From contig JAGWBC010000007.1 in NCBI GenBank assembly GCA_021296115.1, forward strand, positions 1 to 37,565: a stretch of 37,565 nt of DNA, given 5' to 3'. A program made the position numbers and the translations under genes. Every line of letters begins with the position of its first letter. Within the stretch, counting starts at the first letter, position 1. Shown here piece by piece: positions 26,007-33,355 of this stretch. The DNA comes from Anaerolineae bacterium. GTDB taxonomy: Bacteria > Chloroflexota > Anaerolineae > Aggregatilineales > Phototrophicaceae. Under the pieces are notes generated by a model. The model was not told where the DNA came from and did not search any database. It saw nothing but the letters and a program-made list of their open reading frames with translations.

Positions 26007-26402
26007 ATGGAATCAAGCGAACGCAGCCTGGACAAGTCAAGACCTTTTCGACCTGATATCAACATCGACATCGACAGTCTTTCAGTGACGGGCCACCTCG
26101 TCTTCGCGGGCCGCGACGGACAGGTCAAAGTGCAGACGGGCGGCGACGTGGCGCAGCATACCAACCAGACCGTCACCGTCGGCGGCGTGGAAACGACGCC
26201 GCAGGAACTCGATATGATGCTGCAGTGCATACGCAATGTCGAGCAGACGATTAATAAAGAACAGCAGCTGCAGCCGGAATCGCGCGAGGCGGCCATGCAT
26301 GATCTGCAAACGGTTGAAGCGCAACTGACCACCAGCAAACGGCCGAATCCCACTGCTGCGCTTCTCACCAGCGCTAACGGCGGCCGCATTGACCCTCTTT
26401 GA
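26007..26402 (+). CDS. Small beta-motif protein of the conflict locus (apparently frameshifted)
   Basis: 131 aa as read. Residues about 17-60 are beta-rich and repetitive (INIDIDSLSVTGHLVFAGRDGQVKV, then GGDVAQHTNQTVTVGG), followed by a charged helical segment. The GHLVFAGRD motif recurs in the NACHT protein downstream. The frame ends at 26402, but the +1 frame is open from 26329 to a TAG at 26499 and encodes a hydrophobic helix that looks like the natural C-terminus (LTLFDQPLVGAILASAGEVA). One base gained or two lost near 26340-26375 would explain this. Without the shift the protein would be about 163 aa. No named family recognised. The start follows GGGAAAG, 57 bp after the TIR-FGE gene. 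Confidence 0.6.
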   Translation: MESSERSLDKSRPFRPDINIDIDSLSVTGHLVFAGRDGQVKVQTGGDVAQHTNQTVTVGGVETTPQELDMMLQCIRNVEQTINKEQQLQPESREAAMHDLQTVEAQLTTSKRPNPTAALLTSANGGRIDPL

Positions 26403-26499
26403 CCAGCCGCTTGTGGGCGCGATACTCGCCAGCGCCGGTGAGGTGGCCATCAATTTCACCGAAGCCATCGCGCGGCACCGGCCCGGCAAGAAGATCTAG
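26403..26499 (+). pseudogene. Displaced 3' coding tail of the small beta-motif gene
   Basis: In the +1 frame relative to the upstream gene, codons run openly through LFDQPLVGAILASAGEVAINFTEAIARHRPGKKI and stop at TAG 26497-26499. No start codon with an RBS precedes it, and its amphipathic/hydrophobic composition matches a protein C-terminus better than random translation. It is either a real inactivating frameshift or a base error. The remaining gap to the NACHT gene (26500-26630) shows no gene. Confidence 0.5.
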
Positions 26500-26630
26500 G
26501 GACTGCGCGCCTGCTTGCGGTCGCCCTTGCCTTCCGGCCTGGCTCGGCCGACGGCCGATATCGCCTGCCGCCTTCCCGGGCTACGAGCGGCTAGCGACTA
26601 GATGACCTCCTTCGAAACTGAGATGAACCA

Positions 26631-29039
26631 ATGAATCAGCAGCTGCCCAAGCAAAGCCAGAACGCCATCGTAAACGCGAGAGCGGCGGCGCCTGCGCAAC
26701 TCATGATCGCCTCGCCGACTGCCTGGCGCGAATTTGTGCAAGCCAATTGGAGCGGGCTCAAGCGGCAGGCCGACCAATCCACGCTGGCGTCGCCTTATCA
26801 GAAGCTGGTGATGATGGTCTTCACGCCCGTCATGCCCAACCCGACCACCAAGCTGACCTTGCTGCGGCGCTTATTGAAGAAGTATCGCTATTGCGGGCCG
26901 CTCAGCAAGCGCTTGACCGAAATCTACCGCGACCGCAATTACGCGCGCACGGCTGAAGAACTGGCGCGCGATGAGCTGCTGCCCGAGAAGCTGGACCGCG
27001 ACGAAGTCATCGGGCTGGATTGGCTGATTGTGGCCACGGGCGGATTGGACGGTTCGGCCAGCCAGGGCGCGCAAGCGATACAGTTTTCGCGCAATCTGCT
27101 GGAAACCATGCGCGGATACCGCGATTACCCATCGGCCGTGCGTGTGCAGGCGGGCACGATCACCGCGGGCGGCCATGTCATCTTCGCCGGCCAGGACGTA
27201 AATATCGTGGCCGAGCATTACCACGGCAACAAGTCAGCGCTGAAAGCCTATCTGGCGGCCGTGCGCACCGAATGGGACATCCCGACCACAACCATCCACC
27301 CGGCTTCGCAGCATCATACCTCGGCGGCGCTGCATCAGCTGTATACGCCGGTCGACATCTGGACCGACCAGCGGCAATTTCACAATGTGGGCGTCGAGGA
27401 GTTAAACGCCCGCCGTTACCAGGCCATCGAGAAGGACATGGGTTATGTGCGCGAATCCGTTTTCGAGGTCATCGCGGCCCATCCGCTGATTGTGATCACC
27501 GGCGCCGCGGGCACCGGCAAGAGCTCGCTCTGCCGCTTCATCGTCACAGCGCTGGCCTACGCTTGCGATCCGCGCGCGGAGCGTCAGAGCAAGGTCAAAG
27601 GGCTGGAGATGCTGGGGCCCTCCTGGATCCACGGGCCGATTCTGCCGATCTACGTCAGCCTGCGCGACTTTGCCAATACGCCGGAATTGTTCCCGAAATC
27701 GCTGGGCGATAGCTCGGCGAGTCATCTGCTGAATTACGTCAAGGGGGCCACCGGCAATCTGGCGCCGCATTTGGAAGCCTATCTTACGCAAACGGACGTT
27801 CCCACCCATGGCAGCCTGCTCGTGCTCGATGGCCTCGACGAAGTCTATGAAGAGAGCGACCGCATCATCTTGCAGCGGATCATCGAAAATTGGGCCGATC
27901 GCTTTCCCAATTGCCGAATCATCGTGACCAGCCGCACCTACGCTTACCGTCACGACTCGCGCTGGCGGCTATCAGAGCGCTTCGCCTCGGCCGAATTGGC
28001 GCCCTTTACCTGGCAACAGGTCGCGACCTACATTGAGCGCTGGTACGCCAATGTCGCCGAAAATCGCCCCGGCGTATTGGGCGGGCGAGCCATGGCGGCC
28101 AAGCAAGCATCGCTCATGGCCAGCGACCTCAACAAAACCATACGCGAGACGCGCGCGCTTTGGCCTCTGGCCCGGCAGCCGCTGATGCTGGCGCTGCTGA
28201 CCATGATTCACGAAGATTACAAGCAGCTGCCCGATAAACGCGCCGAGCTTTATGAGCACACAGTCGAGCTGCTCGACCGCTGGAATATCCCCTCGCCCGC
28301 CGACAAGCTGCACGAGAAGCTGGCCAACATCAACCTGGACAGAATGCGCGCCGCGCTCAAGCTGATCGCCTTCGAATTACACTCCGAGCAGCGCAGCTAT
28401 CAGCGCTATCCGACTATCATCCAGCGCGCGCGTCTGCTGGACAAACTGATCGAGCAACAGTCCATGGGCGGCGGCTTGGGCGCGGGCATCGAAGATGTGC
28501 TGGAGTACCTGGCCACGCGCAATGGCATCCTGGTGTCGGACGCGCCTAATCTATACCGCTTTCCTCACTTGACCATCCAGGAGTACCTGGCCGCCTGCGC
28601 CCTGCTGGAATTCTACGATGAATGCCGCATGCCGGCCGAATTGCGACCGCAGAGCGCCGAGGGCTGGGTGTTCCCGCAGAATATCGTCGCGCTGCTCTGC
28701 CACGACTATGCGCGCTGGCGCAACGTCGTGCTTTTCGCCGGCGCCATCATCGCGGCGGGCAAGTGGCAGGATATGCGCTGGCAGCTGATTGACGAACTGC
28801 TGCCGACTCAGCTGAACCGAGACTTGCCGGAGCAGGAGTTGCATTGCATCAGCGTGGCAGCTGAGATCTGGGGCGAAAGCTGGCTAAAGTCGCGCACGCG
28901 CAGTCAATTCGTCATCGAATCGCACCTGGTACAATGTCTGCGGCATATCCACGGCGACGAACGGATTGACGCGCCGGAACGCGCCAACAATTACACCATG
29001 CTCTCGCGACTGGCGAAATCGCAGCCGGCGCGCGCCTAA
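26631..29039 (+). CDS. NACHT-domain STAND NTPase
   Basis: 802 aa. Walker A GAAGTGKSSLC near residues 291-301, Walker B LLVLDGLDEVYE near 396-407 with the D-x-x-D-E pattern of NACHT, then CRIIVTSRTYAYR (sensor 1) and the helical NACHT-associated region with FPHLTIQEYLAACAL near residue 640. Residues 1-165 are helical and probably an effector-associated adaptor region. Residues about 170-195 carry a beta segment (AGTITAGGHVIFAGQDVNIV) shared with the small gene upstream. There is no leucine-rich, TPR or WD repeat tail. It stops soon after the C-terminal helices, at a point where relatives often continue into a sensor domain. It likely acts as an ATP-dependent switch in a defence or self/non-self system. 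Confidence 0.88.
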   Translation: MNQQLPKQSQNAIVNARAAAPAQLMIASPTAWREFVQANWSGLKRQADQSTLASPYQKLVMMVFTPVMPNPTTKLTLLRRLLKKYRYCGPLSKRLTEIYRDRNYARTAEELARDELLPEKLDRDEVIGLDWLIVATGGLDGSASQGAQAIQFSRNLLETMRGYRDYPSAVRVQAGTITAGGHVIFAGQDVNIVAEHYHGNKSALKAYLAAVRTEWDIPTTTIHPASQHHTSAALHQLYTPVDIWTDQRQFHNVGVEELNARRYQAIEKDMGYVRESVFEVIAAHPLIVITGAAGTGKSSLCRFIVTALAYACDPRAERQSKVKGLEMLGPSWIHGPILPIYVSLRDFANTPELFPKSLGDSSASHLLNYVKGATGNLAPHLEAYLTQTDVPTHGSLLVLDGLDEVYEESDRIILQRIIENWADRFPNCRIIVTSRTYAYRHDSRWRLSERFASAELAPFTWQQVATYIERWYANVAENRPGVLGGRAMAAKQASLMASDLNKTIRETRALWPLARQPLMLALLTMIHEDYKQLPDKRAELYEHTVELLDRWNIPSPADKLHEKLANINLDRMRAALKLIAFELHSEQRSYQRYPTIIQRARLLDKLIEQQSMGGGLGAGIEDVLEYLATRNGILVSDAPNLYRFPHLTIQEYLAACALLEFYDECRMPAELRPQSAEGWVFPQNIVALLCHDYARWRNVVLFAGAIIAAGKWQDMRWQLIDELLPTQLNRDLPEQELHCISVAAEIWGESWLKSRTRSQFVIESHLVQCLRHIHGDERIDAPERANNYTMLSRLAKSQPARA

Positions 29040-29127
29040 ACGCCTCAGCCGGAGCACTGGTACGCGGCTATTCCAAAGCGATTGCCGCGGACTAAGGGAC
29101 CGCAACCAAGCACGGAGGAAGCATTCT

Positions 29128-30312
29128 GTGACAGCGATACGACTTATAATATTCGTCCTACTCCTACTCTTTATCGGCCTCGCCTCGGCGCAAGACGCGG
29201 AGATTGTAATTTCGCGCGACGCCGCGCCTTCGTCAGCCAATGTCAAGCTGACGCTCATCGCCAGCGGATTCAATCGCCCGCTTTACCTGACCCACGCGGG
29301 CGATGGCTCGAATAGACTCTTTCTGGTGGAACAGAGCGGCAAAGTCTGGATATTCAAAGACGGCGAAATGCTGTCGCAGCCCTTCCTTGACCTGTCGGCG
29401 ATCATTTCCCGCTCAGCGCTCGGCAGCGGCTTTACCGAGCAGGGACTGCTGGGCTTGGCATTTCATCCGCAATACGCAATAAACGGCATATTCTACGTCA
29501 ACTACACCGACAGAAACGGCAGCACGGTCGTAGCGCGTTATCAAGTTTCGCAAAGCAATCCCGACCTGGCGGCCGGCGGCAGCGGCGAGATCATTTTCCA
29601 CTTGGCCCAGCCCTACGCCAACCACAACGGCGGGCATATCGAATTTGGACCCGATGGCTATCTCTATATCGCACTGGGCGACGGGGGTTCAGCCAATGAT
29701 CCCCTCGGCGCCGGGCAGAATCGCGCGCTGCTCCTTGGGTCGATCGTGCGCATTGATGTCGACAGCGATCCGCGCTACGCCATCCCCGAAGACAATCCTT
29801 TCGTCGGCGTCGCCAACGCGCATGACGCCATTTGGGCTTATGGCTTGCGCAACGTCTGGCGCTTCAGCTTCGACCGCGCGACCGGCGATATGTACATGGC
29901 CGATGTCGGGCAAAATCGCTGGGAGGAGATCAACTTCCAGCCGGCGGACAGCGCTGGCGGGGAGAATTACGGCTGGAACGTCTGGGAGGGCAATCACATT
30001 TTCGCCGGCGGCAGCGCGCCCAATCATGTGCCCCCGATCTTCGAATACGGTCGCGATATGGGCTGCTCAGTGACCGGCGGCAATGTCTACCGCGGCCAAG
30101 CCGTTCCCGATCTGCAGGCGGTCTACCTCTTCGGCGACTTCTGCACTGGCTGGATCTGGACGACCTGGCGCGATCATGATCTGCAGTGGCGCGCCAGCAC
30201 ATTTATGAACACGACTTTTGAAATCAGCAGCTTCGGCGAGGACGAGGCGGGCGAACTGTATCTGATCGACTATGCCGGCGCGCTATACCGCTTCGACGCC
30301 GCCGAGGCTTAA
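29128..30312 (+). CDS. Secreted PQQ-dependent sugar dehydrogenase-like beta-propeller protein
   Basis: 394 aa from GTG 29128, eight bases after GGAGGA. A signal peptide follows (TAIRLIIFVLLLLFIGLASA|Q). The body matches soluble glucose/sorbosone dehydrogenase-type six-bladed propellers: GFNRPLYLTHAGDGSNRLFLVEQ, EQGLLGLAFHPQY, NHNGGHIEFGPDGYLYIALGDGG, then WAYGLRNVWRFSFDRATGDMYMADVGQN. The conserved His in the NHNGG segment fits the catalytic base of PQQ sugar dehydrogenases, so oxidation of a sugar or polyol outside the cell is plausible. PQQ use is inferred from family. It is 88 bp after the NACHT gene but looks unrelated to it. Its stop overlaps the next, convergent gene by 4 bp. Confidence 0.9.
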   Translation: MTAIRLIIFVLLLLFIGLASAQDAEIVISRDAAPSSANVKLTLIASGFNRPLYLTHAGDGSNRLFLVEQSGKVWIFKDGEMLSQPFLDLSAIISRSALGSGFTEQGLLGLAFHPQYAINGIFYVNYTDRNGSTVVARYQVSQSNPDLAAGGSGEIIFHLAQPYANHNGGHIEFGPDGYLYIALGDGGSANDPLGAGQNRALLLGSIVRIDVDSDPRYAIPEDNPFVGVANAHDAIWAYGLRNVWRFSFDRATGDMYMADVGQNRWEEINFQPADSAGGENYGWNVWEGNHIFAGGSAPNHVPPIFEYGRDMGCSVTGGNVYRGQAVPDLQAVYLFGDFCTGWIWTTWRDHDLQWRASTFMNTTFEISSFGEDEAGELYLIDYAGALYRFDAAEA

Positions 30313-31685
30313 GCCCCTGCCTGCGCAGCGTCGGTATTGGTGATGCCGGCGCGCGTTCGTTTGTATTGGGCGATCAAGGTCTTGATCTGCAATTCGATCG
30401 GGTGGTAGCGCTTCATCACCTGCTTGCCTTCGGTCTGCAGTTGGCGCATGCGCGTTTCTACCTGCCGCAATTTCGATTCCAACTTGCCATCGTAATTCTT
30501 CCAGTCGATATACGCCAGCGGCGCCAGCAAGATGAAGAAAGCTCCGAGTCCATATACCACTGAGCCGTAGTCGGTTTCGCCCGTGTACTGAAAGTAGAAG
30601 CCCAAAGCGCCGCTTGCCAAGACCAGCATCACGTGCACAATCATACGCCGGGTGAAGGCGCCGCGCTTTTGGCGCCGGTCCAGCTTGGCTTGCAGCTTCT
30701 CGCGCTGCTGCCGCAAATCGTCCAGTTCAGCGCGTATGGCGTCGACGCGTTCGCGCAGCGGCTGCCCTTCTTCAATGAAGGTATCCAGCCGGTTCTTCAC
30801 CAAGCGCGCCGATTCCCATGTGTCCATCATGCGGCTGTAATGGACTTCCAGCGCCTTGATCTGCAGCTCCGTCGGCTGATAGCTTTGCCGATAGACCGCG
30901 CCTTGCTGCTTCAACTCACGGATTTGCTGCTCCAGCTTGCGCTGCTTGCGCGCTGTACGCGTGCGGGGATCTTTCCAGTTTGCGATCACGATAGGTATCA
31001 ACACGGCGCAGGCCACAGCCAGACCAAAGGCTACCAGGCTCAGATTGCGGAATGAATTGAAATAGTGCAGGCCCACTGTGCCGCTCGCGGCGATCAGCAC
31101 AACCAGCATGCCGATGCGGCGCAGCACAAAGCTGCGTTTCATACGATTGTCGATCTTCTCCTGGCGCTTCTCATAGGTCAGGTTCAGCGCCTCGAGCTCG
31201 CCGACGAAATCCGTCAGTTGTTCGCGCGCCGGCTGGCTTTGTTCGCGCAGGGCGTCCAGCCGGCGTTTGAATTGCTGGATGTTCTGCCATTCGTCGTACT
31301 GCGCATGCCCCCCGATAAACCACTCGCCGGTCCTGGCATCGCCAAAAATAAAGCGCCCAAAGTCAAAGCTGTAGGGCAAGGGTTTGCCGTTGCTGAGGCT
31401 GCGCTCCAGGTCGTTGACTTCATCAACCAATTGCTCATGCAGCAGCAGCAGGAGGTTAAGGGGCGCGGCGCCGCGTTTCTGGGCAGCGGCGGAATCCGCA
31501 TCTTGCTCGTCAGCCGGATTGTCGCGCTGTAAGGTCAACTCGGTACGCAGGCGGCCCAACTCCTGACGCACTCGGCGAATGCCCGCAGCGCGATCGCGCG
31601 TGGTGAGCTGCGGCTGGAACAAGCGCGGTATCCCAATCGCATGCATATCATCCAGATATTCCTGTGGACTTGGCTGTTCGATCAT
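30309..31685 (-). CDS. Membrane coiled-coil protein with internal duplication
   Basis: 458 aa from ATG 31685; codons upstream are open, but a -10 box (31764-31759) lies inside them, so they are not translated. Residues 30-60 and 135-180 are charged coiled coil. Two transmembrane hairpins occur at about 190-236 and 346-394, each followed by a coiled coil ending in (Y/H)(Q/H)PxELQIKxL. Residues 180-290 and 340-445 are therefore two copies of one unit. No family recognised. A structural or scaffold role in the cytoplasmic membrane is plausible. It is divergent from manA. Confidence 0.75.
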   Translation of the reverse strand: MIEQPSPQEYLDDMHAIGIPRLFQPQLTTRDRAAGIRRVRQELGRLRTELTLQRDNPADEQDADSAAAQKRGAAPLNLLLLLHEQLVDEVNDLERSLSNGKPLPYSFDFGRFIFGDARTGEWFIGGHAQYDEWQNIQQFKRRLDALREQSQPAREQLTDFVGELEALNLTYEKRQEKIDNRMKRSFVLRRIGMLVVLIAASGTVGLHYFNSFRNLSLVAFGLAVACAVLIPIVIANWKDPRTRTARKQRKLEQQIRELKQQGAVYRQSYQPTELQIKALEVHYSRMMDTWESARLVKNRLDTFIEEGQPLRERVDAIRAELDDLRQQREKLQAKLDRRQKRGAFTRRMIVHVMLVLASGALGFYFQYTGETDYGSVVYGLGAFFILLAPLAYIDWKNYDGKLESKLRQVETRMRQLQTEGKQVMKRYHPIELQIKTLIAQYKRTRAGITNTDAAQAGA

Positions 31686-31758
31686 TGGGCGGGCTTTGCG
31701 TCGTTCACCGAATTCCAATACAAAACAACCGACAATCAACTTGCGCTGAGTCAAGCTC

Positions 31759-31764
31759 ATTATA
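31759..31764 (-). promoter_or_regulatory. -10 box for the membrane coiled-coil gene
   Basis: TATAAT on the minus strand within GCTATAATGAGC, 74 bp upstream of ATG 31685; no convincing -35. It decides against longer start choices for the coiled-coil gene. Confidence 0.45.
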
Positions 31765-31840
31765 GCATAACCGTGTATGACCATAAGATAATCATGGTAC
31801 GATACGATGTTGCGTGGGCAAGCCCAAAAGGAAATCAAGC

Positions 31841-32803
31841 ATGACGGCTAGAACGCTGTATCCGCTGAAGTTGCAATCCACGTTGCATGTAAAAGTATGG
31901 GGCGGGCGCAAACTTGCCACAGAGCTGGACAAGCCATTGCCAACTGAGCAGCCATACGGCGAATCCTGGGAGCTGCACGACACGTGCCTGGTCACGAATG
32001 GCGCGCTGCGCGGCGCGAACCTGGGAGAATTAACGCAGCAATTCGGCGCGGACTTAGTCGGCGCGGGCAACGATCCCGCCGATGGCATGCCGCTTTTGGC
32101 GAAATTCATCGACGCCGGCGAGTGGCTGTCCATTCAGGTGCATCCGGACGATGCGCAAGCCATGGCGCTGGAAGGCCAACCTCGCGGCAAGACTGAAGCC
32201 TGGGTCGTGCTCTACGCTGACCCGGGCGCCCGGCTCGTCATCGGTTTGCAGCCCGGGACAAGCAAAGAGCAGATGACAGTCGCGATTCAAGACGGTCGGC
32301 TGGAGGAGCTGCTGGTCTACGCCGACGCGACGCCGGGAGACCTGCTTTATATCCCAGCCAATACGGTACATGCGCTGGGGCCCGGAATCCTCGTTTACGA
32401 GATTCAGCAGTCGAGCGACACCACCTATCGTCTTTATGATTGGGGACGCCTGGGCTTGGACGGGCAACCGCGCGAATTGCACATCGACAAAGGCATCCAG
32501 GTTGCCAATCTGGAGTCGCTGCCGCAGGTCAGGCAGCCCGGCGGCGACTTGCTGGTTGATGGCAAGTATTTCCGCGCCTGGCGTCATACACTGGACGAAG
32601 ACGCGCTGGAATTGTCAACGCCGGGCCGTTTCCAGGCCCTGAGCTGCATTGAGGGCGAGCTGCGCATTGAAGCGCCCGGCGCCGCCGGTTCAGATGACGA
32701 TGCGATTGTGCTGGGCAAAGGCCAAACCGGGCTTATTCCAGCTTGTATCGCCAGTTTCAGCATCAGCGGAAGCGGCACGCTTCTTCGATCCGCTCAGCGC
32801 TAA
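31841..32803 (+). CDS. manA: Mannose-6-phosphate isomerase, class I (ManA)
   Basis: 320 aa from ATG 31841, about seven bases after AAGGAA. It interconverts mannose-6-phosphate and fructose-6-phosphate with zinc in the cytosol. The metal ligands are visible: Gln and His in LSIQVHPDD, Glu in KTEAWVVL, and His in YIPANTVHALG. The cupin core continues through VYEIQQSSDTTYRLYDWGR, the conserved substrate-site segment. The short form (about 320 aa) is usual in Gram-positives and Chloroflexi-type bacteria. It supplies mannose derivatives for glycans; no mannose pathway gene is adjacent. Confidence 0.95.
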   Translation: MTARTLYPLKLQSTLHVKVWGGRKLATELDKPLPTEQPYGESWELHDTCLVTNGALRGANLGELTQQFGADLVGAGNDPADGMPLLAKFIDAGEWLSIQVHPDDAQAMALEGQPRGKTEAWVVLYADPGARLVIGLQPGTSKEQMTVAIQDGRLEELLVYADATPGDLLYIPANTVHALGPGILVYEIQQSSDTTYRLYDWGRLGLDGQPRELHIDKGIQVANLESLPQVRQPGGDLLVDGKYFRAWRHTLDEDALELSTPGRFQALSCIEGELRIEAPGAAGSDDDAIVLGKGQTGLIPACIASFSISGSGTLLRSAQR

Positions 32804-32821
32804 GCAGACCGACGCCGCCGA

Positions 32822-32874
32822 CTACACGTTTTTTACACAGCGCTTACACCCTTCCTACACGATTCAAGGATAAT
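32822..32874 (+). promoter_or_regulatory. Four-box 11-bp-period regulator array and promoter upstream of clpB
   Basis: YTACAC occurs four times at exact 11-bp steps: CTACAC 32822-32827, TTACAC 32833-32838, TTACAC 32844-32849 and CTACAC 32855-32860. A -10-like GATAAT follows at 32869-32874, so the last boxes cover the -35 region, as in activator-dependent promoters. Direct repeats with an 11-bp period are characteristic of OmpR/PhoB-family response regulators binding one face of the helix. A GGAGG RBS precedes the clpB start at 32900. Confidence 0.65.
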
Positions 32875-32899
32875 TGAGTCATACCACAGGGGAGGGAAT

Positions 32900-33355
32900 A
32901 TGGACTTTGCACGATACACCAATAAAGCGCAGCAGGCCGTGCTCAAGGCGCAGGCGATCGCCGCGCAGCGCCATCACACCGCCATCGAACCAGTGCATGT
33001 ATTTCTCGGCCTGATGCAGCAAGACGAGGGCCTGGCGCCGCGGATCATTCAGAAGATCGGCGCTCATCCTTCAGCGCTGCGCATTGAGCTTGAAGCCGAT
33101 CTGGGCAAGCTGCCCCGCGCCGCGCAGCCAGCAGCCGGCATTCCAATTGGCCGCGCCAGCCTGGACATCTTCACTCAGGCCGAAGCGGAAGCCAAAAAGA
33201 TGCGCGACGACTATACCAGCACGGAGCATCTGCTTCTGGCGCTATCGCAAGACAAGATCACCGGCGCCATGCTGGGCCGCAACGGCATCGCCTATGACGA
33301 CATCCTGGAAGCGCTGCAAGCCATCCGCGGCAGCCAGCGCGTGACCGGACCTTGA
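32900..33355 (+). CDS. clpB: ClpB N-terminal domain cistron (first part of split ClpB)
   Basis: 151 aa with GGAGG four bases before ATG 32900. It is the double-repeat Clp N domain: [37 protein letters not shown], then [25 protein letters not shown]. It ends [10 protein letters not shown] and stops at 33355. In normal ClpB this is followed by a linker of roughly ten residues and then (E/N)KFGRDLT; here the linker is missing and the frame changes. The next cistron starts within the stop (TTGA), so it could be translated by coupling. The N domain engages aggregated substrates. Confidence 0.85.
   Translation: MDFARYTNKAQQAVLKAQAIAAQRHHTAIEPVHVFLGLMQQDEGLAPRIIQKIGAHPSALRIELEADLGKLPRAAQPAAGIPIGRASLDIFTQAEAEAKKMRDDYTSTEHLLLALSQDKITGAMLGRNGIAYDDILEALQAIRGSQRVTGP

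Noticed and set aside
24228-29039. Diversity-generating retroelement linked to the FGE-like domain
   Set aside because: No reverse transcriptase and no template/variable repeat pair seen anywhere in the window.
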